From: Arion vulgaris
Taxonomy: Eukaryota; Mollusca; Gastropoda; Stylommatophora; Arionidae
Direction: 5' to 3'
DNA length: 64,000 nucleotides
NCBI GenBank assembly: GCA_020796225.1
Contig: CM036764.1
Location: 21,218,733 to 21,282,732, forward strand
This document shows, piece by piece, positions 21,335-31,661 of this stretch. How positions within the stretch are numbered: position 1 is the first letter of the stretch; every line of letters begins with the position of its first letter. Both the position numbers and the translations under genes were made by a program. Below the pieces are notes generated by a model, which was not told the origin of the DNA, ran no database searches, and saw nothing but the letters and a program-made list of their open reading frames with translations.

Positions 21335-21785
21335 TTACTATAACAATCAAGTGCCGGTTGGCGTAGGCGATCATGTCTCTCCACATCTGTCTGTCTCTGG
21401 TACTAACCATCAATTCCGTCACCGAACCATTGCTGAACCACGATTTCAAGCCATCTGGAATTTTGTCCATTTGTCTCCCTCTATCTCTCTTCCCATGTAT
21501 TTTGCCTGCTGTAACTAGATGTTCTAAACTGCCCCTTCTAATTATATGTCAGAAAAACCTTGATTGTCTGCTTCGTTTTTCGATTGATTAATTTTCGATA
21601 TGAATCTGTCTCCAAGATCTTGCTTCTTGATTGATTAGTTTTCGATATGAATCTATCTCCAAGATCTTTTTATTGTTCTTTCTAGCTGTCCATGAAACTT
21701 TCAAAATTCTTCTGAGAAACCACATTTCTGTGGCTTCCATTGTTCTCACCATTTGTCTGTTATTGTCCATGACTCACTGCCATAT
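21335..21785 (-). pseudogene. LINE-3 (window label) C-terminal end with a small internal duplication
   Basis: The minus strand encodes MEATEMWFLRRILKVSWTAR, then KNNKKILEID, and further on basic and helical segments that pair with the copy at 61270-61960 (ATKMWFYRRMMRIPWTAK). A segment with TTTTCGATATGAATCT is duplicated in tandem (about 21580-21665). Frameshifts are present. The 3' end at about 21340-21375 corresponds to the GGCGTAGGCGATCATG end of the family. Confidence 0.7.
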
Positions 21786-22465
21786 ATAAGTGGTCACTTA
21801 TGTCCTTGTTTTAGTGATATGAACAATCTAGATAACCGCTTCTACTTCAAGGTTGATATATTGTTCCTGCTTTGGGCTAACAAAAATCTTGAATAAAGGA
21901 TATAGCCTTGTAAATCGAAAACAAACCAACTTTTACTTCTGTTTATGTTGTTCCCTGTATTCTAAACACTTATTTTTCATGATGTTCATGAAAATAAACC
22001 TCTTTTGTTGTTATGGTTTAAGGGCCATTGTTCTAACCTTAGTTTCTCTATAGTTCATGTAATGGAAAGATTCCTCTTTCTTATGTTATATGGGCCTATT
22101 AGGGCTATTGGCTTCATTCATTAGCTTCTTAAGGATGTAAGTGAATTCCTTTCTCATTTTATATCTTGGTGAACCCCTTATGGGCAGCTGATATGGGAAT
22201 GTGCCATGCCCATTTGGCAAACCCCACCCTCCACCGGCCTCTACGTCTGTTTAATCCAAAGGAAAGACATCGTGCATACGTTTGGAATCTTGCAGGGGAT
22301 GCCAGAAGATGAAATAGGACACACACATAACTATCAACTGCTTTAGGGTCCCTCCGGATTTGTGGTCAAGGTTTACTCCTCTGAATTTCTGCTTAACTGG
22401 CTGACCCACACGGCAGGTGTTGGTTTATCAGTTACTCAACTAGCCAGTTCTCTGAGTCCTCCACA
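21786..22465. other. Stretch with no recognised feature
   Basis: No convincing exon. The part 22200-22440 is less AT-rich (CCCCACCCTCCACCGGCCTC) and may be part of a repeat that has no second copy in the window. Confidence 0.4.
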
Positions 22466-22470
22466 AAACA

Positions 22471-22990
22471 GTGGGTTTAGCGTTTGCAGATGGTATCGTC
22501 TACTGTCTACGTAGCATATGAAACATCTGCTCTAACAGTGGGTTTAACGTTTGCAGATGGTATCGTCTACTGTCACACTGTAGCATATGAAACATCTGAT
22601 CTGACAGTGGGTTTAATGTTTGCAGATGGTATCGTCTACTGTCACACTGTAGCATATGAAACATCTGATCTGACAGTGGGTTTAATGTTTGCAGATGGTA
22701 TCGTCTACTGTCACACTGTAGCATATGAAACATCTGCTCTAACAGTGGGTTTAATGTTTGCAGATGGTATCGTCTACTGTCACACTGTAGCATATGAAAC
22801 ATCTGATCTGACAGTGAGTTTAACGTTTGCAGATGGTATCGTCTACTGTCACACTGTAGCATATGAAACATCTGATCTGACAGTGGGTTTAACGTTTGCA
22901 GATGGTACCGTCTACTGTCGTACGGTAGCATATGAAACATCTGCTCTAACAGTGGGTTTAACAGTTGTAGATGGTACTTTTTACTGTCTT
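22471..22990. repeat. 69-bp minisatellite, about 7.5 units
   Basis: Unit starts near 22471, 22538, 22607, 22676, 22745, 22814, 22883 and 22952. The unit contains GTTTGCAGATGGTATCGTC and GTAGCATATGAAACATCTG. As 69 is a multiple of three, both strands stay open (plus frame 22484-23071, minus frame 22500-22940), which explains the 195- and 146-codon frames. The last unit and a half have diverged. Confidence 0.95.
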
Positions 22991-23116
22991 ACTGTAACAT
23001 CTGATCTGACAGGGGGCTTATCAGCTGCAAATGTTACTGATCTGACAGACACGGCCATATTGAGATTGTGATTACCATAAGTTTGTGGCAATTAAAGTAA
23101 CTCTTACAACCAGGTG

Positions 23117-23253
23117 CAGGGCCGTGCGGTATATTTTCTTAGTATGATGCAAAGTCTTCGAAATGCCGCCCCTTAAATGTTTTTTCTTTAAAATAACCTT
23201 CAATTGTTATTTCGATTTCGCTGCTGTGGTCGCCTCTCTGTATCACGGCCCTG
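23117..23253. mobile_element. hAT-type MITE, 137 bp, TIR CAGGGCCGTG
   Basis: The ends CAGGGCCGTG and CACGGCCCTG are perfect inverted repeats. The flanks ACCAGGTG (23109-23116) and ACCAGATG (23254-23261) are an 8-bp duplication with one mismatch. The interior GCGGTATATTTTCT and AATGCCGCCCCT matches the copy at 28521-28679. Confidence 0.85.
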
Positions 23254-23261
23254 ACCAGATG

Positions 23262-23650
23262 GGAATCAAATATCTAAAATGTTACTTTCAAGCAGAGCAA
23301 CTCTCCTGTTAATAGCCATTGTTTTGGGAAAAATATCAATATGTCATCTTTGTTAAAAACACACTATCCGGATGTCATCTTTGATGTTATTATCAGACCA
23401 CTTGTCTATACATACGGGAAACTGCAGAAAATATGCTCAATAATTGCCTGTAGGATTCTATCCCACTTAAGTATGTAGCAACATCCGATATAACTACTCA
23501 TCTTCTCGGCACAGCAGTACAAATAATCGGATCAATCATAACATATGTTCTATTCTCATTCACACGGTCAGTGTTCCTGCTGCATTCTAAGTCCAAGATC
23601 AATGAGGATTCTCAACCAAATATTATCATTTATTTCTCTGTGTAATAAAG
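23262..23650. other. Stretch with no recognised feature
   Basis: AT-rich spacer between a MITE and a SINE. Nothing seen. Confidence 0.45.
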
Positions 23651-23654
23651 GTCT

Positions 23655-23985
23655 AGAGGCGGAGGATTGACTTTATTTCAGTGCGGTGAAGACCTCAAGC
23701 GCACCCGCTCTGTTTATGACACATACCGGAGTAGTCTCAGCAGAAGTTGATCTCATAAGAAAACTTCAATGCACTGGGTTTCCCACATGCTCCGTCCCTG
23801 TCCGCAGAAACGACACACCATCTACCGAGCGTTTTACACAAAGCACGAACTCTGTAGCTCTAGCAACAATCCTAGAAATCTCATGAAAAAATTGGCACAT
23901 GAATTCGTCCGAATGTTAACCCACAACGTTCAAAACATAAGGAAACGCCTTAACCAGTTAGCCGTAGAGACCCCTCCCACATCCA
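23655..23985 (-). repeat. SINE-A copy, diverged, with extra internal sequence
   Basis: On the minus strand it starts with a tRNA-like head (GGTCTCTACGGCTAACTGG at about 23960-23978, B box degraded), then the family body with GAGCTACAGAGTTCGTGC and GTTTCTGCGGACAGGGAC. About 70 bp between 23690 and 23770 are not in other copies. Confidence 0.65.
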
Positions 23986-24162
23986 ATGTATCCGTAGAGA
24001 ATCACAACGTTTTCTAAATTGAAACATTATACTGTTTCTTTCAGTATTTATTTCTCTTAATAAACATGGGAAACAGTTGTCAAAAGACATATGTCTACAT
24101 GGAGAAAGGAGGTGCGTAGTAGGCTGTTGTATTATGAGCACAGTCTGATGAAGCATGAAGAG

Positions 24163-24940
24163 CATAGGTTCCCAAACTTTTCGGCCCACCACCCACTTTG
24201 CACAACATAAACTTTGTAACGCCCCCTCCACATTACAACAGTTTGCCAACGCCCCCTCCCACATATATACATGCTCTATTTTCTCTTTTACATAGAAAAT
24301 TAATATATATTTATGTAATACATGGTCAATTTTCAAATGATTATATGCGGGAAATAGAACATTGATAAAAAATGGACCGTGTAAGACGGGCATAAGATGA
24401 ATTTAACGATAGAAGAAAACTAGTCACAACAGAGATGAAGTGTCTACGCAGAATACTGGGTGTAACAAGAAGAGACCGGTTGAGAAATGAAGACATCAGG
24501 AAAAAGTGGGTACAACATCAGTACTAGACTTCATCAAGAAACAACAAATTAAATGGTTCGGTCACATAAGCAGATTACCATCAGACAGTGCACCCCAAAG
24601 AGCAATGCTGCTCCGATACAATGGGTACAAAGCAAAAGGCCGGCCACGCAAAAGATGGACCTCAGAGATAACAGGCGACGAAAGAGACTATCTACGAAGC
24701 GTATACTAGGGCCCGTTTTAGAAATCTCTTCCTGACCTGACGCTGTGAGGCATACAGGATTCGAGAAAGAAAGAAAGAAAGATTCAATCGCAAAATCACG
24801 AAAATTATTTATTTAAAAATATTTATTATTAATTTCTTTAAGGAGCCACCGACCCCTAATCGCCTGAACACCGCCCATATTATTCTGAACCCACTATCGC
24901 CCCCCCATGAACGTTTCAGCGCCCACTTTGGAAAACGCTG
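24163..24940. mobile_element. hAT-type remnant interrupted by a LINE
   Basis: The left end CATAGGTTCCCAAACTTTTC and the right end TTTGGAAAACGCTG resemble the CAGCGGTTTCCAAAC-type ends of the element at 57588. The flanks ATGAAGAG and ATGTAGAC agree at 6 of 8 bases. The left part with GGCCCACCACCCACTTTG recurs at 29207. A LINE fragment occupies the middle. Confidence 0.5.
24400..24780 (+). pseudogene. LINE-1 (window label) C-terminal reverse transcriptase end
   Basis: Encodes MKCLRRILGVTRRDRLRNED, IRKKW, and after a frame change SVLDFIKKQQIKWFGHISRL and YNGYKAKGRPRKRWTSEI. These are the same blocks as in 19805-20766. It ends near a (GAAA)n run at 24763-24781. 5'-truncated and frameshifted, it sits inside the hAT remnant. 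Confidence 0.8.
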
Positions 24941-24984
24941 ATGTAGACTAAAAGAGGTTTTACTTCAGGATGCAATCCCATCCA

Positions 24985-25247
24985 TTGTCGTGCCCGTGTG
25001 TTGCCGGGACAAGCAAGGGGTGCAAGAATAGTAACGCTGCGACCTACAAGGCATGTCGTAAGAGGAGACTGAGGTAGGGGTCTAGGAAGCTACCATAGTA
25101 AATAAAAAGCATCGCAGAAATCGGATGTGCTGGCCTGCTTGTAGGCGCATAACTGGCACAACATACAATCGCTCTTAGGCTCGGATCACATACAAATCAC
25201 AAAGAGTGGTTAACGAGTGATCGATATGGAACATTCGAAGAAGAAAA
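24985..25247 (+). repeat. SINE-E copy
   Basis: GGCATGTCGTAAGAGGAGACTG, AGTAAATAAAAAGCATCGC, GGCCTGCTTGTAGGCGCATA, CTGGCACAACATACAATCGC and ACATTCGAAGAAGAA occur in the family order. It is the least diverged copy in the window. Confidence 0.8.
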
Positions 25248-25394
25248 ATGTCTCAACATGTAGGATAATTTTGAAGAGACTATATCTTCCTCATCAGACT
25301 TCACAGTCATCGACATCGTTGCAAAGTGGCACAGCTCTATTGGTCCATCAGGACTGAAAGGGGCCTACAACTAGTATACTATATTTTTGAAAAT

Positions 25395-25690
25395 ATATTT
25401 ATTTCGTACAAGTTATACGTTTCATAGGGCTTTCAAGTAATTTCTCCATACCTCTCTGTCCTGGACAACTCTCTGAATCTCTTCCATGGAATTGAGTCCG
25501 ATATTTCTTGCCTCTTTCATCGAAGTTCGTTTCAGGATTTTACTAGAGCGTCCTCTCTTTCTTGAACCCTTTGCATCCCACTTCAATGTCTACTTTGGTA
25601 TTCTTTGATCATTTCTGTATTACCAACATATCTCCATCTTCTTCTTCTGCTCCCACACCAGTACAGAAACGGTTGGACGAAAGTAATGCT
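25395..25690 (-). pseudogene. LINE-2 (window label) C-terminal end
   Basis: The minus-strand sequence parallels 30728-31045: a GSRKRGR-like basic motif (around 25540-25575), then REARNIGLNSMEEIQRVVQD-like residues, then VWRNYLK-like residues and a stop, with an AT-rich 3' tail. Frameshifted. Confidence 0.65.
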
Positions 25691-25924
25691 CTTCTCAAAA
25701 ACTGAATGTAGATTGTATCATCATCATCATCATCAAGCGGATGTAATTATAGTTTATATGGAGGTTCTAACCAGCAGGGAATTTCGCGTTTGCATTTTTC
25801 TTATATTTATCATTGGGTAGGTTTCCTATAACTTTTTTTGAATACACAAGAGACTTGATTTCTCTCAGCGAGAAGATTTCAAACTCCGAAGATATATCTA
25901 TTTTATAGTAAAATACGTTTCTAA

Positions 25925-26172
25925 ACCATGTGAGCGTCTGTAGCTCAAGCGGTAGTAAACTCGATCACGAACCCAAGCGTACCTGGTTCAAACCCCACGG
26001 TGGACAAGTTTGGAAACAAAATCGTTTCCGTTCGATTTTACAAAAAGGTAAAAATAGACCTCACCGTTCAGAAAGCAATGGCAAACTACTGAACGTATAA
26101 GTGGTGCCTAGAAAATCAACGACTAGTTTACTGTTGTTGATGGCTTCGTCCTTTAGAATATGATACGATTTT
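25925..26172 (+). repeat. SINE-B, full length
   Basis: The head GCGTCTGTAGCTCAAGCGGT (A box) with TACCTGGTTCAAACCCCAC (B box) is followed by the body GTTCAGAAAGCAATGGCAAA, ACTGAACGTATAAGTGG and the end TTGATGGCTTCGTCC. Other copies: 32865, 37935, 50995 and 63725. RNA polymerase III-type internal promoter; not a tRNA gene. Confidence 0.85.
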
Positions 26173-26277
26173 CATTTCAAACCATGTACTATGGTATGCG
26201 CCATGAACTATTGTTTCTCTACAGAGAAATGAGACAACCGTACGAAAATATATATACCTGAAATATTCAAAAGTGTA

Positions 26278-26522
26278 TAAAGGCGAAGAATTGATTTTAT
26301 TGCTTCTTATAGTTTCGGCAACATGTTTCCCCATATGGCTCTGTCCTTGTTGGCAGAAGTGGCACGCCATCTGCAGAGGGTTTCGCACGAACTCAGTAGC
26401 TCCAGCAACGATCCTAGGGGTTTCGGGACATAATTGCAGATGGGACTTGACTCGGTCTGGATTCGAACACACGACCTTTGATCGACCATCAAACGTTTTG
26501 ACCCTTTCACTTCGTAATGTTT
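26278..26522 (-). repeat. SINE-A copy
   Basis: On the minus strand the B box GTGTTCGAATCC is followed by the body with GTTGCTGGAGCTACTGAG and GGCGTGCCACTTCTGCC, the same order as the complete copy at 35048-35298. The A-box part of the head is degraded. Confidence 0.7.
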
Positions 26523-26621
26523 TTCTTATCTCCAGACGCATTCATGTTGCAATGTATACTGAAATAAACTACTATAGTGGTTTTTCGTTATTTTGACAAA
26601 TACTAGGAGTTAGTATATCGG

Positions 26622-26862
26622 ATGGAGACGTCTGTGGCTTAGGGTATAGTGACTCGTTCTATTAACCCCGACGTTCTGAGTTCGAATCACGCTGCGGACA
26701 GTTTGGTTCTAAATTGTTTCGCGTGGATTTTACAAAAGGTCGATGGCACCACCCGTTCAGAAAGCAATGGTAAACAACTGAACCTAACAATGCCTAGAAA
26801 AATCACAAACAGCGTTAAAAAGCTGGGGTTGATTCGCAAAGTCATGTAAAGGATATGCAATT
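26622..26862 (+). repeat. SINE-B2 (SINE-B body with a different tRNA-like head)
   Basis: The head GTCTGTGGCTTAGGGTATAG with GAGTTCGAATCACGCTGCGG differs from the SINE-B head, but the body TTTACAAAAGG, CCGTTCAGAAAGCAATGG and CAACTGAAC is shared. The 3' end AAAGCTGGGGTTGATTCGC matches the other B2 copy at 55379-55620. Confidence 0.8.
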
Positions 26863-27404
26863 AACTTTTTTAAAATAGTAAATTGAATCATAAAGACTAA
26901 TGGGTAGACATAGAGACCAACATACCTAAAATATAGTCTGGGACATTATACAACAATCATATATATATATATAAAATACTTTTTCTTCCATTGTTCATTA
27001 TACGTAATTTCTTTGCACTAATTGCTTTTAGAAGTTTTATGAAATAGATAATTTTTCTAATTATTATTGTTTTTTTTCTTCTGTTTAGACTTTCCACGTG
27101 TCGTCCAGACCCTGCTAAACTGTAACCTGTCCAAGTCTGCTGACTGGAACACGTGTCTTTCATTGAAAGGTTCATTCAGATTCAGACCACCACGTCGAAG
27201 TATTGTTTTCGTGAGAGACGGCGATATAAGCTTGAACTGTCTGCTTAAATTACTGTATTAGTTCGTGTCTTTGATTTGATTCCTGACTCGTACAGAGAAA
27301 CTCTGTGATATCAACATTGTTATGGTGTTTGAAGCTGTTCAGTCAAATTAACGTTAAGTGTGAGCCATACGTTTGTTACTAACTACGATTCTGACTGTGG
27401 TTAG
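26863..27404. other. Sequence upstream of candidate exon B
   Basis: Contains (AT)n at 26960-26973 and a polypyrimidine run ending TTCTTCTGTTTAG at about 27088, followed by an open frame to 27261 that does not keep phase with exon A or B. A TACTAAC-like branch point (TTACTAAC, about 27376) precedes exon B. Confidence 0.4.
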
Positions 27405-27545
27405 GACACATATTTCCAATTCCATTGTTAACTTGTCCACGAGAACGTCGACGGCCAACGAAGAGGAGTTCTCTAGTGATGGCAGTTTCTGGATCGAACT
27501 GGCGCTAACCGCCACGTCAGTCAGCAGCGCCTTTTTAAGCACTCG
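27405..27545 (+). CDS. Candidate internal exon B of the same unidentified protein
   Basis: A 141-bp exon made of 1 nt, 46 codons and 2 nt. The acceptor is GACTGTGGTTAG (before 27405) with TTACTAAC about 20 nt upstream. The donor is CG|GTAAGT at 27546, close to consensus. The peptide starts THISNSIVNLSTRTSTANEE and ends SFWIELALTATSVSSAFLST: a Ser/Thr-rich acidic stretch followed by a hydrophobic segment that could be a membrane helix. The single leading G completes Trp with exon A, and the trailing CG completes Arg with exon C. GC content is clearly above the surroundings. Family unknown to me. Alternatively the frame is chance; the paired splice sites and phase argue against that. Confidence 0.5.
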
Positions 27546-28099
27546 GTAAGTAGGGCTTAGTATTTGATTATGCATTTTAGTAGTGTTTCTGTGTGTGTGA
27601 TGGGGGCTTCTTATTATGTTTAGTAGTGTTTCTGTGTGTGTGATGGGGGCTTCTTATTATGTTTAGTAGTGTTTCTGTGTGTGTGATGGGGTTTCTTATT
27701 ATGATTTAGTAGTGTTTCTGTGTGTGTGATGGGGGCTTCTTATTATGTTTAGTAATGTTTCTGTGTGTGTGATGTGGGCTTCTTATTACGTTTAGTAGTG
27801 TTTCTGTCTGTGATGTGGGCTTCTTATTATGTTTAGTAGTGTTTCGGTCTGTGATGAAGGCTTGGTATTTTGTTTAGTAGTGTTTGTGATGTGGGCTTAG
27901 TATTGATTTTGTTTAGTAGTGTTTCTGTCTGATGTGGGCTTTGTATTGATTATGTTTATTAGTGTTTATGTCTGTCATGGAGGCTTGGTATTATGTTTAG
28001 TAGGTGTTTTGTATGTGATGGGGGGCTTGGTATTAGTTTGTTTAGTAGCAGGCTTGGCATTTTGTTTAGTAGTGTTTCTGTCTGTGATGGCCTTCTTAG
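27546..28099. repeat. About 40-bp minisatellite filling a putative intron
   Basis: About 12-13 irregular units containing TTTAGTAGTGTTTCTG, TGTGTGTGATGGGGGCTTC and TTATTATG. The array starts within a few bases of the exon B donor and runs into the acceptor of exon C (CCTTCTTAG). Many units carry their own TTTAG, a potential 3' splice site. Open frames on both strands here are by-products of the repeat. Confidence 0.9.
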
Positions 28100-28205
28100 G
28101 GATAACTATTTGCAGTATGACAAAAGTGTGGGAACAGCCAAAATGTGGGATATGCAATACGAACATGACCGTTTGTTCATTTTTAATCAACTAAAACTAG
28201 CTTAA
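28100..28205 (+). CDS. Candidate exon C, possibly terminal
   Basis: After the acceptor CCTTCTTAG the sequence holds 1 nt and 34 codons and then stops at TAA (28203-28205). The peptide is DNYLQYDKSVGTAKMWDMQY followed by EHDRLFIFNQLKLA. The first G completes Arg with the CG that ends exon B, so phase is kept. I see no good donor inside it, so it would be the last exon, but no AATAAA signal lies in the next 200 bp. That weakens the case: it may be a chance frame or a damaged exon. Confidence 0.35.
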
Positions 28206-28520
28206 TTTAGATGTTTGTACATGTTTCTGAGCTAAAAGTCATCAGTCTTAAAAAGAAATAGTTTTATATAGAAAGAGATCAGACATTTAAAATAAGTTAA
28301 CTTATCACAAAATATATTCGCAATAGTCGTGTACTGGTTTTTTTTGTATGGTCATTTATAGTTTAGTTCAGATTTAAAGATCATGACATGAACGAGTATA
28401 GATGATGATGTTGTATCGTTTTTGTTAAAATCTGGAAAACTACAAGTGGAGGGGACAATGTGCTCTATCTTATGGGAAGTTTTATGTGTCCCTGTAGGCC
28501 CTTTTGACCACTGCCGTTGT

Positions 28521-28679
28521 CAGGACCGTGCGGTATATTTTCTCAATATGATGCAAATATTCGAAATGCCGCCCTTGAAATGTTTTTACTTAAAATAACC
28601 TTCAATTGCAATATTGCTTTTGCCGCCCCTTTACGGTACGTCTAATGCGGCCGCCTCTCTGCATCATATCACGTCACTG
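28521..28679. mobile_element. hAT-type MITE, 159 bp, same family as 23117
   Basis: It starts CAGGACCGTGCGGTATATTT and ends CACGTCACTG, a diverged inverted repeat. The flanking 8-bp duplications GCCGTTGT at 28513-28520 and 28680-28687 are identical. The interior GAAATGCCGCCC matches the copy at 23117. Confidence 0.85.
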
Positions 28680-28689
28680 GCCGTTGTTG

Positions 28690-29205
28690 ATAATCGTAAT
28701 GTATAGGGAGTTAGTGTGATATATGTTTGTCCCTGTAGGCCCTTTTGCCTATTGCATTCATTGACATACTTTTACTTTAGTTCATTGCGTTACGTTAGTT
28801 GCGTTATCTTTGTACGCAACTACGTTATCTTGGATAAAAAATGGTGGTCATCATCACCCGTGATTGACGAGCAGCAATCATTACTTTAGTTCTAATTATT
28901 CAAGTGTATTAAATAAGCGTACTCGATAATATGGTCTCACTAGGGATGGCAGTTTCTTGTAAACCACAATCAAATCTAAGATATTTGTCTGGTTTTCAAT
29001 CCTGGTAATTTTAATTAACCATACACCGATCATGTATTCGGCATGTACACAAAGAGTGAATATCTCCTGATAGCCAACATTGAAGTAGTTCAGCCAGTGT
29101 AGTTAAATAACTATCCATTCACCTTATCCATTGCGACATGTGTGTAATTAAATTCGTTTCAGCATTTAAAAAGTCGAACTTTTATATATTTACAATTGTC
29201 TACAC
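28690..29205. other. Stretch with no recognised feature
   Basis: TTTGTCCCTGTAGGCCCTTTTG occurs twice near the MITE (about 28486 and 28726), a local duplication. Nothing else seen. Confidence 0.45.
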
Positions 29206-29206
29206 C

Positions 29207-29300
29207 ATAGATTCCCAAACTTTTCGGCCCACCGCCCACTTTGCACGACATAAACGTTGTAACGCCCCCTCCCCATTATAACAGTTTGCCAACGCCCCCA
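29207..29300. repeat. Left end of the hAT-type remnant family seen at 24163
   Basis: CATAGATTCCCAAACTTTTC, CGGCCCACCGCCCACTTTG and CAGTTTGCCAACGCCCCC match 24163-24262. The rest is replaced by AT-rich simple sequence. Confidence 0.6.
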
Positions 29301-29555
29301 TATATATATATATATATAATATATATATACAATATATATATATATAATTTATCCATTTCACAAACCGAAAAATAGAAAAGATTGAATATATTTTATAAAT
29401 ACATTTATATATATATATATAATTCCCATTTATATATATTACATCAGTACAAACAATAAAATTAAATACATAACAGAAATAATACATAGACAGTATGTTA
29501 TAATATATACTATATATATTGTATAATATTATATAATATTTATATATATATATAT

Positions 29556-29649
<94 letters not shown>

Positions 29650-29650
29650 T
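29300..29650. repeat. (TA)n-rich low-complexity block
   Basis: Nearly pure TA dinucleotides between 29560 and 29646, and shorter TA runs from 29300. Strongly self-complementary and prone to replication slippage. Confidence 0.95.
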
Positions 29651-30635
29651 AATAAACACACACGTATATGCAGCTAATAATTTATCAGGTTTCAAGAGCA
29701 AACCAGACGAAAAGTGAGATAAAGAGCGAATATATGTTTTATAAGATACCTTCTGTTTACCAAGTACAAAATTGCCCCATTCTCACATATGCACATGTGG
29801 CACCAGCAAGATAACAGACACACATACCCCGAGAATGTCCAACATACACTGAACAGAGAGAAAACACAAGACCAGTCCCCATGTTAGTCCAAGACAATCT
29901 ATATGGAGATGTGTATAAACTCCGGTTGACCACTAACTACTTTAGAAGTATACAAATCGATGTCTGAAAACGTGGGAATAAGAATAAGCTTATGTGCTAA
30001 TAGAACTAGATTTTTCTTGTCGATGTTTGTATATGCGTCTGAAGCTAGTTGTTTATCAGAAACAAGCGACATTCAGGAGAAAACCATGTCTGATATAGCT
30101 AGCTATATTCGAAAATAGAATCGACGGTCTGTTGACGCCAGTACAAATACATATAACATGCGATCTAAAAAAGCAACTTGTTGATGGTGTCATGCTTGTG
30201 CGTCTACAGGTATGCGATCAACAGGTTAATGGCTAACATAAGCCAATTCAATGCGCTGCTGGTAGAGATACACACACACACATGCTTAGTTCTCTCATTC
30301 AGCGTTTCAACAAAGTGTATGATTACGGGGAGTTACTGTAGTATTTCGCTAGTTATACAATTCTTGTCTTTCGATCTTATGTCTCTATCTACCTAACAAA
30401 TGCAAATAGGAAAGTATTAGTTGGATAGGCATGGATCGATTTTCTGTAACGTTCTATTATTCTCTTCAAGGAATGTAACTATCTGGTTGAACCAGCGAGT
30501 AGGAAATTAGTTTCACAATATTTTACTATGTTATAAAGATACAGTTTTGTTAAGACATAGAACATACGTCGATAGTTTTGTTGTAACACAAATCATATTA
30601 GAATAAAATTGCCGAGCAGGTGCTGATGTTTACAA

Positions 30636-30637
<2 letters not shown>
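29651..30637. other. About 1-kb stretch with no recognised feature
   Basis: Single-copy in this window. The small plus-strand frame at 30178-30396 has no domain or splice support. Confidence 0.45.
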
Positions 30638-30726
<89 letters not shown>

Positions 30727-30728
30727 AA
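30638..30728. repeat. (TA)n tract
   Basis: About 85 bp of TA dinucleotides with two phase breaks, directly before the 3' tail (ATAATAATAATT) of a LINE-2 copy. Confidence 0.95.
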
Positions 30729-31045
30729 TAATAATAATAATTCCTCTCGTACCGTTATACGTTACATAGTTCCTGCAAGTAATTTCTCCATACCGCTCTA
30801 TCCTGGGCAACTCGCTCTCTCAACTCTCTCTACTCCATCCAGGAACTGAGACCGATATTTCTTGCCTCTCTCAGCAAAGTTCGTTTCAGGGTCTCCCTTG
30901 GTCGTCCTCTCTTTCTTGAACCCTTTGCATCCCACTTCAATGCCTGCTTTGATATTCGCTGATCATTTCTCCTGAACGTGTGTTCAACATATCTCCATCT
31001 TCTCTTTCTTATAACAGTTGTCACTAGTGGTTGACCAGACAAATA
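30729..31045 (-). pseudogene. LINE-2 (window label) C-terminal end, best copy
   Basis: From 31042 leftwards the minus strand encodes PLVTTVIRKRRWRYVEHTFR, RNDQRISKQALKWDAKG and SRKRGRPRETLKRTLLREAR, then NIGLSSWME, and in another frame RERVAQDRAVWRNYLQ before the stop. This is the classic end of a LINE ORF2: WRYxxHxxRR, a basic GRP motif, an LS-W helix and a final VWR-like block. The 3' UTR ends in (AAT)n. It is 5'-truncated and has one frameshift. Other copies: 25395, 49090, 56615 and 61715. Confidence 0.85.
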
Positions 31046-31087
31046 TATATATATGCGTATACATAAGTTAGTACAGAAACGATCTAA

Positions 31088-31332
31088 ATGCGAAGTATCG
31101 GCGTCATTGCTCTAGTTTTGCCTTTATGGCTCGGTCACTCCATGCAAAAATGTCATGCCACCTGCCGAGGGTATTGCATAAAGCATGAACTGTGTAGCTC
31201 CGGCAACAATCATAAAGGGGTTTCTGAGAAAAAAATGCGCGTCCGAACAGAACGACGCGATCCACTTCAAACTCACAATCTTCAGAACGCAAGGCACAGA
31301 GACAACTCCCCCTCTTCGATTGTAGCTTGTGC
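31088..31332 (-). repeat. SINE-A copy, diverged
   Basis: GCCGGAGCTACACAGTTCATG, GGTGGCATGACATTTTTGC and GTGACCGAGCC on the minus strand follow the SINE-A body. The head is degraded. Confidence 0.6.
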
Positions 31333-31344
31333 AAGTTGGAATTC

Positions 31345-31655
31345 AATCTGACATGCTCTCAAAACATATCTTGACCTAATTCCATGGGATGGACTTCGAA
31401 GGAAAGACACAAGAAAGGCAGATCACTTGCAGCCATTATAGAATTGGAAAGACCTAGATATCAACTATGAACCACGCGGTGAGGACCTTTTGAAAGTTGG
31501 CGACAGAGTCGAGAGCGTTTGTTGCAGCTATGTAAGACACCATACTGACCACTTTGCTGATTGAGGGCCACTACATACATTTTTGCTTGCTGACTCTACC
31601 TTCTGAGCATTCTACTCAGTCATAAGCTCATGTCGGTGATTTGATTACTGATTGC
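31345..31655. other. Stretch with no firm assignment
   Basis: May hold a decayed LINE tail (in-frame words such as PWDGLRRKDTRKADH), but I could not tie it to a family. Confidence 0.35.
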
Positions 31656-31661
31656 ATTTTT

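Noticed and set aside
27089..27261. Open frame after the acceptor TTCTTCTGTTTAG (peptide FPRVVQTLLNCNLSKSADWN)
   Set aside because: Its phase (2 leading bases) does not follow exon A, its stop comes before any good donor, and I see no family resemblance. It could be a cryptic exon but is not supported.
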